From the NCBI RefSeq assembly GCF_011752525.1, contig NZ_VWXI01000020.1:25119-89118 (forward strand): a stretch of DNA of 64,000 nucleotides, read 5' to 3'. A program made the translations under genes and the position numbers. Below are positions 45,479 to 54,822 of this stretch, piece after piece. Below the pieces are notes generated by a model. It had not been told where the DNA came from. It searched no databases and worked only from the letters and a program-made list of their open reading frames with translations. The DNA comes from Pantoea sp. Cy-639. GTDB taxonomy: Bacteria; Pseudomonadota; Gammaproteobacteria; Pseudomonadales; Pseudomonadaceae. How positions within the stretch are numbered: the first letter of the stretch is position 1; each line of letters begins with the position of its first letter.

Positions 45479-47662
45479 TCAATAGTCGACGCGCCCGGTA
45501 TGGCTGTTCAGCGAGATTACCCGGGTCTTGCCGATACGGTGCCTGAAGATTTCGCGCAGGTACTTCACCGCCTTCTTCACGCATTCGCGCGACAGGCGAA
45601 TGTCGTTGATCGAGACGAAGCGGCTCTTGTCGTTGATCAGCTCGCGGTACTTCTTCTCGTACATCGGCTTGATCGCGTACCAGTTGGTGTCGAGGATCTT
45701 CGCCGGGTTCTCGAATTCGTTGAGCAATTCGTCGATGCTGTTCTCGTCGAAGTGCTCGCTGGTGATGAACTCGAGGATGGCGTTGTCCAGGGTGTCGTCG
45801 AAGCGGTACGGGTTGCGCGCGAAGCAACGCTTGATGAACGCCACGATCAGGGTCAGGAAATCATCCGACAGGCACGGGCTCTTGGCGATCAGGGTGGTCA
45901 GCGACAGGTTGGCCGAGGCGCCGATCACCAGGGCGTAGCGCTTGAGCGTGGTGTTCGGGAACAGGCTGTTGAGGTGAGTCTTGAGCCGGTTCAGGTCCAT
46001 GTACGACAGCTTGTAGTCCTTGGGCAGGGAGACGATCGACACCACCGACGAGCAGTTCTTGAAGAAGTGCAGGTCATGCAAGGCTGCGGCATCGTAGCCC
46101 GAGGCCTGGTACTGCTCCAGCGCCGCGCGGTAGCGGCGCGACTCGATCGGCAGCAGGCTGATGCCTTCGATGGCCTGGGTCTGCTTGTTGAAGTGCGGCA
46201 GGTCGATGGAGCGGAAGAACAGGTCGTCGATATCCAGGCGTGGCTGTTCGCGCTCGAACACCTTGAACTTGTCCGACCCGGCCGGCGGGATCTCCGGGAC
46301 CACGGACTCGGCGTAGGCGATGGCCACAGGACCGGCCAGGCTCATGAACAGGTCGTTGGCGTCCAGGCGGATGGTCTCGCCGATGTCGATGCCGGCGCGG
46401 CGGAAGTAGTTCTGGTCGTAGTCGGTGGTCACCGCCTGGGCGGTGAGGATGTTGAAGATCTGCTGGGAGATGTACTGGTTGGCGTGCTTCTCCATGGCGT
46501 TGACGTCGATGTTCTGGATCGTGCCGTCGTCGCTCTCCTCGGCGTAGCGCATGATGTCGTTGGAGATCAGCATCATCGCGTTCCACGGACGGATGCGGCC
46601 CATGACGCTGGCTTCGCTGCTGTCTTCGTTGTCGAAGTTGTACGAGAAGTCCCATTCCTCGGACAGGTACTTGCACAGTAGCCGCCCGGCGTTGATGTGC
46701 AGGGCCTCGGACATCTCGCTGCGATGATCCGAGGCGTTGGGCAGCACGCAGATACCGCTGGTGAAGATCGGCTCGAAGACGAACGAGTGACCGCTCTTGC
46801 CGTCGTTCTCGTCGGCAGGCTTGGTGTCGAAGGTCTTGTTCATGTACGAGTACTGCTGGGCCAGGCCGAACTCCGAGGCCATGCCCGAGCCGGTACCGCC
46901 GCCGGCGCTGAAGATGTAGAAGTACAGGCGCGACTGGTTGGCCTTGATCCCGCAGGAGTCGATCAGGTACGAGTGGATCAGCTTCCAGTCGGCGCTGGAG
47001 AACCGCTGGGTATCCTTGTTGAGGATGATCTTGGCCAGGTACTGGCCGAGGATCGGCGCGTTGCCGGCGCCACCGGCATGCACCTCGGACAGGTCCATGA
47101 TCTTCATCTTGCTGTAGTCGCGCAGGAAGCCACCGCGCTCACCCTTGCGCGAGAAGCGAATACGTCCGGCGATGTCCTTGTCCAGGTCGCCGAGCATCAC
47201 CAGCGGTTCCACCAGGAACACCGGCTTGGCGCCCTTGTTCTGCACCAGGCGCAGGTTCTGGCGGATCCAGCGTGCGGGGCTGTAGCCTGCCTCGCCCTTG
47301 TGGCGATCCTCGTTGTTGAACTCGTTGAGGAAGAAGGTGCGGGCGTTGTAGACCAGCTCCGCCACGTCCAGGGCGATGTTCGAGCCGCAGCGACCCAGGC
47401 CGATCAGGCAGACCGAGGGGAACTGCTGCTCCAGGCGCAGTTGGTCCTCGTCTTCGACATGCAGGTTCTGCGGGAACACCAGGTCGCGCAGGCCGTCGAG
47501 GTTGTCGAGGATGCGCTGGATGTCCTGCTCGGTGAAGTACAGGTATTGCTGTGCTGGCATGCCACGGTTGGCAGGGTAATCTCGAGCACCACCGGCGGTC
47601 GGCGAAGCGGGGATGAGCGACGACTCGGGGACCGCATTGGCAGAAGTGTTCGTAGAGGTCAT
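45479..47662 (-). CDS. Tubulin/FtsZ-superfamily GTPase of unknown function, 727 residues
   Basis: The protein carries the nucleotide-binding and hydrolysis signatures of the FtsZ/tubulin fold in the right order. T1 is CLIGLGRCGSNIALDV (about 85-100). A T3-like loop is GGAGNAPILGQYLAK (197-211). The T4 signature is FSAGGGTGSGMASE (251-264), identical to the family GGGTGSG. A T7-like catalytic loop LDANDL has Asp434 and Asp437, matching LDFADV of FtsZ. An N-terminal extension of about 80 residues and a 290-residue C-terminal part have no FtsZ counterpart. No membrane helix or signal peptide is seen. The last residue is tyrosine. ATG at 47662 is chosen; a GTG at 47695 is in frame but has no ribosome site. 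It has no operon partner. It resembles the Tubulin_2/FtsZ-like families known mainly from genome surveys; a polymer-forming or membrane-remodelling role is inference. Confidence 0.85.
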   Translation of the reverse strand: MTSTNTSANAVPESSLIPASPTAGGARDYPANRGMPAQQYLYFTEQDIQRILDNLDGLRDLVFPQNLHVEDEDQLRLEQQFPSVCLIGLGRCGSNIALDVAELVYNARTFFLNEFNNEDRHKGEAGYSPARWIRQNLRLVQNKGAKPVFLVEPLVMLGDLDKDIAGRIRFSRKGERGGFLRDYSKMKIMDLSEVHAGGAGNAPILGQYLAKIILNKDTQRFSSADWKLIHSYLIDSCGIKANQSRLYFYIFSAGGGTGSGMASEFGLAQQYSYMNKTFDTKPADENDGKSGHSFVFEPIFTSGICVLPNASDHRSEMSEALHINAGRLLCKYLSEEWDFSYNFDNEDSSEASVMGRIRPWNAMMLISNDIMRYAEESDDGTIQNIDVNAMEKHANQYISQQIFNILTAQAVTTDYDQNYFRRAGIDIGETIRLDANDLFMSLAGPVAIAYAESVVPEIPPAGSDKFKVFEREQPRLDIDDLFFRSIDLPHFNKQTQAIEGISLLPIESRRYRAALEQYQASGYDAAALHDLHFFKNCSSVVSIVSLPKDYKLSYMDLNRLKTHLNSLFPNTTLKRYALVIGASANLSLTTLIAKSPCLSDDFLTLIVAFIKRCFARNPYRFDDTLDNAILEFITSEHFDENSIDELLNEFENPAKILDTNWYAIKPMYEKKYRELINDKSRFVSINDIRLSRECVKKAVKYLREIFRHRIGKTRVISLNSHTGRVDY

Positions 47663-47776
47663 AGTGCGCCATTTGCCTGGAGTGTTGGGCTTCACCGGTG
47701 GCGCATGTCATCTGGCCATCACGGAGAGATTTCGCGACTTTATCAGTGCGTCTTTTTTGTGTGCGATAGGGGTTAG

Positions 47777-47799
47777 CCTTAGCCGCGCTAAGGTTTTTT
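47777..47799 (+). terminator. Rightward terminator in a divergent promoter region
   Basis: CCTTAGC and GCTAAGG pair around CGC and six T residues follow on the plus strand only. It lies between the divergent tubulin-like gene and dehydrogenase gene, 57 bases before the latter, so it would end a short rightward transcript or attenuate the dehydrogenase mRNA. Confidence 0.65.
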
Positions 47800-47855
47800 C
47801 TCCGCACCCGCACTGCATCGTCCGCTTGTCATGCTTCTTTAATCTGGAGTCGCTC

Positions 47856-48743
47856 ATGAGTAGTGCATTGCCTTCGCTGGGATTTGCCGGGATCGGCCTG
47901 ATGGGGTTGCCGATGTGTCGCCGCCTGCTGGCCGCGGGTTATCCGTTGACGGTATGGAACCGCAGCCCGGACAAATGCGCGGGGCTGGTGGCAGCGGGGG
48001 CCCGGCTGGCGGCCAACCCGGCCGACCTGTGCGTGGGCGTGGACATCGTGCTGCTGTGCCTGGCCGACACGGCGGTGGTGCGCGAGGTGGTGTTCGGTGA
48101 TCAGGGCATCGCCCAGGGCGCGCGTCCTGGACAATTGCTGGTGGACCTTTCCAGCCTGGAGCCGACGGCCACCCGCGACATGGCTGCCGAACTGGCTGCG
48201 CTGTGTGGCATGGCCTGGCTCGATGCGCCGGTCTCCGGCGGTACACCGGGCGCCGAGGCTGGCACCCTGGCGATCATGGTCGGTGGCCAGGCCGAGGACC
48301 TGGAGCGCGCCCGCCCTGTGCTGCTGACCCTCGGGCAACGGGTCACGCACATGGGCGGGGTAGGGGCGGGGCAGGTGACCAAGGCCTGTAACCAGATGAT
48401 CGTCGCCTGCAATGCCCTGGTGATCGCCGAGGTGGTGGCCCTGGCCGAGCAGTCCGGTGTCGATGCGACGCTGATCGCCGAAGCGCTGGCTGGCGGTTTC
48501 GCCGACTCCAGGCCCTTGCAGATCCTTGCCCCGCAGATGGCCGAAAGCCGTTTCGAGCCGATCAAGTGGCATGTGCGCACGCTGCTCAAGGATCTCGACA
48601 CCGCAGTGAAATTCTCCCGCGAGCAAGGTTCGGCAACCCCGCTCAGTGGCCTCGCCGCGCAGTTGATGCGCCTGCATGGAGGTCAGGGCTATCTGCAAAA
48701 AGACCCGGCGACGCTGGTAGCGCTGTATCGCAACAAGGCGTAA
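47856..48743 (+). CDS. Beta-hydroxyacid dehydrogenase (3-hydroxyisobutyrate / tartronate semialdehyde reductase family)
   Basis: The 295-residue NAD(P)-dependent enzyme has the Rossmann motif GFAGIGLMGLPMCRRLLAAG, the substrate motif DAPVSGGTPGAEAGTLAIMV and the catalytic Lys region GQVTKACNQMIVACNAL. The family reduces or oxidises short beta-hydroxyacids; whether the substrate is tartronate semialdehyde, 3-hydroxyisobutyrate or succinic semialdehyde cannot be told. CTGGAG lies nine bases before the ATG. Its 3' end overlaps the convergent EAL gene by about 100 bases. Confidence 0.87.
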   Translation: MSSALPSLGFAGIGLMGLPMCRRLLAAGYPLTVWNRSPDKCAGLVAAGARLAANPADLCVGVDIVLLCLADTAVVREVVFGDQGIAQGARPGQLLVDLSSLEPTATRDMAAELAALCGMAWLDAPVSGGTPGAEAGTLAIMVGGQAEDLERARPVLLTLGQRVTHMGGVGAGQVTKACNQMIVACNALVIAEVVALAEQSGVDATLIAEALAGGFADSRPLQILAPQMAESRFEPIKWHVRTLLKDLDTAVKFSREQGSATPLSGLAAQLMRLHGGQGYLQKDPATLVALYRNKA

Positions 48744-50907
48744 GGCTGGTCTGTTCTCGTTCGAGGCGTTCGAGCAGCGGGCCCAGTTCGTCCAGCGCCA
48801 GTGGGCGGCTGAGCAGGTAGCCCTGCAGGAAATCGCAGCCGTGGGTGCTGAGGAACTCACGTTGCTCGTGGCTCTCGACCCCCTCGGTGACCACCTTCAG
48901 GTGCAGGGTGTGGGCCATGACGATGATCGCCTGGACGATCTCGCGGTCTTTCTGGCTGCCCGGTACATCCTGGATGAACGAGCGGTCGATCTTCAGCACG
49001 TCCAGTGGCAGGCGCTTCAGATAAGCCAGTGACGAATAGCCGGTGCCGAAGTCGTCGATCGACAGGGCCACGCCCTGGGCCCTGATGCGCTTGAGCAGGC
49101 TCACGGTGTGCTGGATATCGCCCATCAGCGCGTTCTCGGTGACTTCCAGTTCCAGATGGCTCGGTTCCAGGCCGGCCTGGAACAGTGCCATCTCCACTTC
49201 GCCGGCCAGTTCCTCGCGGCCCAGGGTGAGCGCCGAGCAGTTCACCGTCACCCGCAGCCGCTCATGGCCACGGCGGCCGAGTTCGGCCAGGTCTTCACAG
49301 GCCTGGCGCAGTACCCACAGGTCGAGATCGGTGATCAGACCGTTGGCCTCGGCAATGCCGATGAAACGCTCTGGGCTGAGCAAGCCATGCTGGGGATGCT
49401 GCCAGCGCACCAGGGCTTCGAGCTTGGCCACCTGCCCCGTATGCAAGTCGAAGATCGGCTGGTAGTGCACGCACAGGCCGCGGGCCTCGAACAGCGCGCC
49501 GCGCAGTTCTTCCTCCAGTTGCAGCTCGAGGGTGGCGCGGGTCTTCAGGCCGTTGTTGAAAAAATGCAGGCTGTTGCGTCCGCAACCTTTGGACTGGTAC
49601 AGCGCCAGGTCGGCGTTCTTGAGCAGTTCTTCGGTGCTGCGGCCATCGTCCGGATAGATGCTGATCCCGATGCTGGTGGTCATCACCATGCGCCGGCCGG
49701 CCAGGTCGATCGGCTCCTTCATCCGGAGCATGATCCGCTGGGCCAGATGACGGGCCTCCTCGCGGTTGTTCAGGCGGGTGACGATGCAGAATTCGTCGCC
49801 GCCGAAACGTGCCACCAGGTCATGGCCGCGGGTTGCGGCCTTGATATGCCCGGCGATCACCTTGAGCAGTTCATCGCCGGCGGCATGGCCGAGGCTGTCG
49901 TTGATGCGCTTGAAATGATCGATGTCGAGGAACATCACCGCCAGCATGCCTTCACTGCCGGCCAGCTCGGCCAGGCGTTCGGCGAACACCTGGTTGAAAC
50001 CGCGGCGGTTGACCAGGTTGGTCAACGCATCATAGTGCGCGGCTTGCTGCAGCGAGGCGCGTGCCTGGTCGAGCTGGCTGAGCAGCAGGTTGACCCGGCG
50101 CAGATCGTGTTCCTTGCTTTGCAGCTTCTTGTCGGCCAGGGCCGCGCTGATGCTGCCGCCACTGATCAGCAAGGTGATGAAGGCGATGGTCAGGGCCAGT
50201 TGCAGGTTGTTGTCGTTGCTGCCCAGGCGCAGCACGCTGTCATCGGGCGTGACCAGCGTCAGCGCGGCCATGCCGGTGAAATGGGTGATGACGATACCGC
50301 CCGCCATCAGCAGGCTGGCGCCGTATTTCATCAGCAGGTGCAGGGTGCCGCTGCCTCGGCGAAAGTGCCGGGCCATGAGCAGGGCGGCCAGGCTGGTGGC
50401 CATGGCGAAGGCGACGGCGGTCAGCGTCAGGCCGCTCTGGTAATACTGCTGGGCACTGGTCTGCAAGGCCGCCATGCCGACATAGTGCATGAAGCTGATC
50501 CCCGCACCGATGAACAGTGCCATGCGCAAGCAGTGGCCCAGGCTCAGATCGGTACGGTCCAGGCAATTCATCGTCAGCCAGGCGACGAGCAGGGCGATCA
50601 GCAGGGAGACGCCGGTGAGCAAGGCGTCGTAGTGAATGTCCAGGGGGGCCTGGAGGGCGAGCATGCCGATGAAGTGCATGGCCCACAGGCCACCGGCCAG
50701 GCAACAGGCGCCCAGAACCCGCCATTGCCGCCTGGCGGTAAGGTCGTCGCTATGGCTCTGGCGCTCGGCCATGTCCAGGGTGGCGAAGCAGGCAGTGCTG
50801 GCCACGCTGAAGGCGAGCAGCACGAGGAACGGGTTGTGCCGGCATTCGAGGATGATTTGCCCGGTCGCCGGTAGCCCGGCGAACATCTTTAGTCCCAGCC
50901 ACTCCAT
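48643..50907 (-). CDS. MHYT-GGDEF-EAL c-di-GMP signalling protein
   Basis: This 754-residue inner membrane protein has an N-terminal MHYT sensor of about seven helices with three repeats of the motif (MHFIGMLAL, MHYVGMAAL, THFTGMAAL). That domain is thought to bind copper and sense O2, CO or NO. It is followed by a diguanylate cyclase domain with intact RFGGDEF and an RGHD I-site, then a phosphodiesterase domain with intact EALVRWQHP. Both enzymatic activities are possible. The ATG at 50907 starts MEWLGLKMF. The last 30 or so residues overlap the convergent dehydrogenase gene. Confidence 0.93.
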   Translation of the reverse strand: MEWLGLKMFAGLPATGQIILECRHNPFLVLLAFSVASTACFATLDMAERQSHSDDLTARRQWRVLGACCLAGGLWAMHFIGMLALQAPLDIHYDALLTGVSLLIALLVAWLTMNCLDRTDLSLGHCLRMALFIGAGISFMHYVGMAALQTSAQQYYQSGLTLTAVAFAMATSLAALLMARHFRRGSGTLHLLMKYGASLLMAGGIVITHFTGMAALTLVTPDDSVLRLGSNDNNLQLALTIAFITLLISGGSISAALADKKLQSKEHDLRRVNLLLSQLDQARASLQQAAHYDALTNLVNRRGFNQVFAERLAELAGSEGMLAVMFLDIDHFKRINDSLGHAAGDELLKVIAGHIKAATRGHDLVARFGGDEFCIVTRLNNREEARHLAQRIMLRMKEPIDLAGRRMVMTTSIGISIYPDDGRSTEELLKNADLALYQSKGCGRNSLHFFNNGLKTRATLELQLEEELRGALFEARGLCVHYQPIFDLHTGQVAKLEALVRWQHPQHGLLSPERFIGIAEANGLITDLDLWVLRQACEDLAELGRRGHERLRVTVNCSALTLGREELAGEVEMALFQAGLEPSHLELEVTENALMGDIQHTVSLLKRIRAQGVALSIDDFGTGYSSLAYLKRLPLDVLKIDRSFIQDVPGSQKDREIVQAIIVMAHTLHLKVVTEGVESHEQREFLSTHGCDFLQGYLLSRPLALDELGPLLERLEREQTSLTPCCDTALPASPGLFADSPDLHAGASTARRGH

Positions 50908-51087
50908 TGCAGGTCTCTTTTTCGAGTTTTCACTCGTCCCCAAAACAGCGTGGATGGAGACTGTTCCTGCTGGAGTATAGGAACGGGTGTTTAAGCCTTC
51001 CTGATTAATGGCACTTTGATCGCTACCATTTGGATATGCATGCGATAGCAAAGCGATCTAAGCGGATGTCCGTGGGCCGGAAACGAT

Positions 51088-51145
51088 CGCGGGGCAAACC
51101 CGCTCCCACGCCCGGATCACGGCGTGGGAGCGGGTTTGCCCCGCG
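51088..51145. repeat. Inverted REP pair (BIME-like)
   Basis: Two REP copies (51088-51112 and 51121-51145) are exact reverse complements of 25 bases each, separated by CGGATCAC. The pair lies between the MHYT gene promoter and the rapA stop codon. Confidence 0.88.
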
Positions 51146-51161
51146 AGGGTGTCAGGCTGGA

Positions 51162-54008
51162 TCAGCCCGCGACCAGTACCCGGATCGCCTCCAGGCGCAG
51201 TGCCGCTTTCTGCAGCGCCGCCATGCCCTCTTCACGTTGCCGGCGCAGGGCGTCGATCTCGCTGTCGCGCACGGTCGGGTTGACGGCCTTCAGCGCGGTC
51301 AGACGGGCCAGTTCCTCATCGGACTCGGCTGCCAGGCGCTGCTGCGCCTGGGCCACACGCTCCTCGTGGACCGGCATGACCTTGATCTCGCCAGCCGCGA
51401 TGCGTTTGGCCAGCACATCGCGCTGGGCCTGGACGAACTTGTTGGCGCTGGCCTTGGGGACGCTCTCGAGTTGGTCGTTGAGGGTCTCGAAGGCAACCCG
51501 CGGGCCCAGGTCGTTGCCGTTGGTGTCGAGCAGGCAGCGCAGTGCCGCAGGGGGCAGGTAGCGGCCCAGCTGCAGGCTGCGCGGCGCGACCACTTCGCTG
51601 ACGTACAGCAGCTCGAGCAGCACGGTGCCTGGCTTGAGCGCCTTATTCTTGATCAGCGCCACGGCGGTGTTGCCCATCGAACCGGACAGCACCAGGTCCA
51701 TGCCGCCCTGGACCATCGGGTGTTCCCAGGTGAGGAACTGCATGTCCTCGCGGGACAGCGCCTGGCCGCGGTCGTAGGTGATGGTCACGCCTTCGTCGTC
51801 GCCCAGCGGGAAGCTGGCGTCGAGCATCTTCTCGCTCGGCTTGAGGACCAGGGCGTTCTCGGAGTGGTCCTCGCTGTCGATGCCGAAGGCGTCGAACAGG
51901 GTTTCCATGTAGATCGGCAGGGCGAACTGATCGTCCTGCTCGAGGATCGCCTCGACCAGCGCCTGGCCTTCGCCGGCGCCACCGGAGTTGAGCTCCAGCA
52001 GGCGGTCGCGGCCGCTGTGCAGCTCGGCTTCCAGGCCTTCGCGTTCGGCGCGCGCTTCGAGCACCAGCGCGTCCCAGGCCTTGTCGTCGCCTCCGGCCAG
52101 CAGGGGCAGCAGGCGCGGGCCGAACTGGTGCTGCAGGGCATTGCCTGTCGGGCAGGTATTGAGGAAGGCGTTGAGGCCTTCGTGATACCACTGGAACAGG
52201 CGCTGCTGCGGACTGTCCTGCAGGTACGGGATGTGCAGTTCGATGGTGTGCTTCTGGCCGATCCGGTCCAGGCGGCCGATACGCTGTTCGAGCAGGTCGG
52301 GGTGGGCCGGCAGGTCGAACATCACCAGGTGATGGGCGAACTGGAAGTTGCGGCCTTCGCTGCCGATCTCGGAGCAGATCAGCACCTGGGCGCCGAACTC
52401 TTCATCGGCGAAATAAGCGGCGGCGCGGTCGCGCTCGAGGATGCTCATGCCCTCGTGGAATACCGTGGCCGGGATGCCGGAGCGCACGCGCAGGGCGTCT
52501 TCCAGGTCCATGGCGGTTTCGGCGTGGGCGCAGATCACCAGCACCTTGGTGCGCTTGAGCATCTTCAGGGTGTCGATCAGCCAGTCGACCCGTGGGTCGA
52601 AGCGCCACCAGCGCTCATCGTCGCCGGTCTCGCCCTGGGCCTGGAAGGCCACTTCCGGGTACAGCTCGGCACGCTCGCCAAGCGGCAGATTCTGGTATTG
52701 CTCGGGATTGGCCAGCGGGTAGGGGTGCAGTTGACGCTCGGGGAAACCCTGCACCGCGGCGCGGGTATTGCGAAACAGTACGCGGCCGGTGCCGTGGCGG
52801 TCGAGCAGCTCGCGGATCAGGCGGGCGCTGGCCTGGCTGTCTCCGTCGTTGACAGCCGCCAGCAGGGCTTCGCCCTCGGCACCCAGGAAGCCCTGGATGG
52901 TAGCGTGGGCCTTGGGCGACAGGCGGCCTTCGTCGAGCAGCTCCTGCACGGCTTCGGCCACTGGACGATAGTGCTCGCTTTCGGCGCGGAAGGCGGCCAG
53001 GTCGTGGAAACGGTTGGGGTCGAGCAGGCGCAGGCGGGCGAAGTGACTGTCCTGGCCCAGTTGCTCGGGGGTCGCGGTGAGCAGCAGCACGCCCGGAATC
53101 ACCTGGGCCAGTTGCTCGACCAGGGCATATTCCGGGCTGGCCTGCTCTTCGTGCCAGACCAGGTGGTGGGCCTCGTCGACCACCATCAGGTCCCAGCCGG
53201 CAGCGAACAGCGCGTCCTGGGCCTTTTCGTCGTCCACCAGCCACTCCAGGGCGACCAGCGCCAGCTGGGCATCCTCGAACGGGTTGCTGGCGTCGCTCTC
53301 GATGAAGCGTTCGGCGTCGAACAACGCCACCTGCAGGTTGAAGCGCCGGCGCATTTCCACCAGCCACTGGTGCTGCAGGTTCTCCGGCACCAGGATCAAC
53401 ACGCGGCTGGCGCGCCCGGACAGCAACTGGCGATGGATCACCAGGCCGGCCTCGATGGTCTTGCCCAGGCCCACTTCGTCGGCCAGCAGTACGCGAGGGG
53501 CGATGCGGTCGGCCACTTCACGGGCGATGTGCAACTGGTGGGCGATCGGTTGCGCGCGCACCCCGCCCAGGCCCCACAGGGACGAGAGCATCTGCTTGCT
53601 GGTGTGCTGCAGGGTGTTGTAGCGCAGGGAGAACCACGACAACGGGTCGATCTGCCCGGCGAACAGACGGTCGCTGGCCAGGCGGAACTGGATGAAGTTC
53701 GACAACTGCGTTTCCGGCAGGGTGCAGGCTTGGTTCTGGGCGTCGATGCCGTGATAGACCAGCAGGCCATCGACATCCTCGACCTCGCGCACGGTCAGCT
53801 TCCAGCCCTCGAAGTGAGTGATCTGGTCGCCCGGCGAGAAGCGCACGCGGGTCAGCGGCGCATTGCGTAGCGAGTACTGGCGGGTGTCGCCCGTGGCCGG
53901 GTAGAGCACGGTCAACAGGCGGCCATCCTGCGCCAGGATGGTCCCAAGACCGAGCTCGGCTTCGCTGTCGCTGATCCAGCGTTGCCCCGGTTGATACTGC
54001 TGCGCCAT
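51162..54008 (-). CDS. rapA: RapA (HepA), RNA polymerase recycling ATPase
   Basis: RapA is a Swi2/Snf2 ATPase that binds RNA polymerase and helps free it from post-termination complexes. The 948 residues hold tandem Tudor-like N-terminal domains (GQRWISDSEAELGLGTILAQ), the ATPase core with ADEVGLGKTIEAGLVIH and VVDEAHHLVW, and the second helicase lobe (SEIGSEGRNFQFAHHLVMFD, RIGRLDRIGQ). A long C-terminal region follows. The length fits RapA of gammaproteobacteria (968 in E. coli). It is monocistronic. Confidence 0.96.
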   Translation of the reverse strand: MAQQYQPGQRWISDSEAELGLGTILAQDGRLLTVLYPATGDTRQYSLRNAPLTRVRFSPGDQITHFEGWKLTVREVEDVDGLLVYHGIDAQNQACTLPETQLSNFIQFRLASDRLFAGQIDPLSWFSLRYNTLQHTSKQMLSSLWGLGGVRAQPIAHQLHIAREVADRIAPRVLLADEVGLGKTIEAGLVIHRQLLSGRASRVLILVPENLQHQWLVEMRRRFNLQVALFDAERFIESDASNPFEDAQLALVALEWLVDDEKAQDALFAAGWDLMVVDEAHHLVWHEEQASPEYALVEQLAQVIPGVLLLTATPEQLGQDSHFARLRLLDPNRFHDLAAFRAESEHYRPVAEAVQELLDEGRLSPKAHATIQGFLGAEGEALLAAVNDGDSQASARLIRELLDRHGTGRVLFRNTRAAVQGFPERQLHPYPLANPEQYQNLPLGERAELYPEVAFQAQGETGDDERWWRFDPRVDWLIDTLKMLKRTKVLVICAHAETAMDLEDALRVRSGIPATVFHEGMSILERDRAAAYFADEEFGAQVLICSEIGSEGRNFQFAHHLVMFDLPAHPDLLEQRIGRLDRIGQKHTIELHIPYLQDSPQQRLFQWYHEGLNAFLNTCPTGNALQHQFGPRLLPLLAGGDDKAWDALVLEARAEREGLEAELHSGRDRLLELNSGGAGEGQALVEAILEQDDQFALPIYMETLFDAFGIDSEDHSENALVLKPSEKMLDASFPLGDDEGVTITYDRGQALSREDMQFLTWEHPMVQGGMDLVLSGSMGNTAVALIKNKALKPGTVLLELLYVSEVVAPRSLQLGRYLPPAALRCLLDTNGNDLGPRVAFETLNDQLESVPKASANKFVQAQRDVLAKRIAAGEIKVMPVHEERVAQAQQRLAAESDEELARLTALKAVNPTVRDSEIDALRRQREEGMAALQKAALRLEAIRVLVAG

Positions 54009-54126
54009 ACTGCCAAAACTCCCGCGGTGAAAAAGCCGGCTATGTTAACGGATCGGCTCCGTCAGACCAAAGAGTCTAGCGCTTTCATCGACGAATACCT
54101 TCCCGCCACGAGGGCCCCGAGCCGCC

Positions 54127-54822
54127 ATGCCTGCCAAGCACCGCTGGTTGAACCTCTCCCTGGCCATGGGCAGCCTGGCGCTGCTGGCCGCCTGCGAACA
54201 GAAAACCTTCGAAATCCTTCCGCCGATTCCGGTCGAGCAACTGGAAGTACTGGGCGTGCAGACGCCGATCAAGAGCGTGCATTTTCATGATCGCGAAGGC
54301 GAAGGCCTGCTGGTGCTGAGCCGGGTCGATGGCCAGGCCACCGACCCGGATACCGAGGAAGAGGTCGACAAGGTGGTGCTCAAGGCCACCCTGTACGGTC
54401 GCACGGCGTCGAGCGATGCCTTCAAGCCGCGTTGGCAGAGCGAGCAGGAAACCACCTGTGCCGGCCTGGATCTGGATGTCGACTTCTATACCGATGTCAG
54501 CGATGTCAGCGACCTGAACAAGGATGGTGTCGCCGAAGTGACCGTGGCCAGCCACGCCTTCTGCGGGGGCGGTATCGACCCTCATGACATCGCCATCGAA
54601 ATGCACGAAGGGCAGGCGGTCTACACCATTACCGGACAGTCGCTGATCACCCCGGCGGGCGAAGAGCCTTTCGGTGGCGAGCGCGAGGACAGCGCCTCGC
54701 TGAAGAATGCCCCGCCAGTGCTGCGCCAGCACATGGACGAGGTCTGGCAGAAGGTCTACAAACGGCCGTGGAGCGATGCCAGCACGCCGGCCGATGGCGA
54801 ACAGGACGACGACGCCGAATAG
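54127..54822 (+). CDS. Predicted lipoprotein with acidic C-terminus
   Basis: The 231-residue product has a lipoprotein signal (LSLAMGSLALLAACEQK) and a mature domain with an Asp-rich loop (DLDVDFYTDVSDVSDLNKDG) that looks like a calcium- or FG-GAP-type binding element. It ends in the acidic tail QDDDAE. The family is unknown to me (resembles M949-type surface proteins). It is divergent from rapA. Confidence 0.75.
   Translation: MPAKHRWLNLSLAMGSLALLAACEQKTFEILPPIPVEQLEVLGVQTPIKSVHFHDREGEGLLVLSRVDGQATDPDTEEEVDKVVLKATLYGRTASSDAFKPRWQSEQETTCAGLDLDVDFYTDVSDVSDLNKDGVAEVTVASHAFCGGGIDPHDIAIEMHEGQAVYTITGQSLITPAGEEPFGGEREDSASLKNAPPVLRQHMDEVWQKVYKRPWSDASTPADGEQDDDAE

Noticed and set aside
45320..46681. 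453-residue rightward frame opposite the tubulin-like gene
   Set aside because: Its product is repetitive in Val, Asp and Gly without motifs, while the minus strand carries the GTPase signatures.
51030..53870. 946-residue rightward frame opposite rapA
   Set aside because: RapA motifs on the minus strand are unambiguous.
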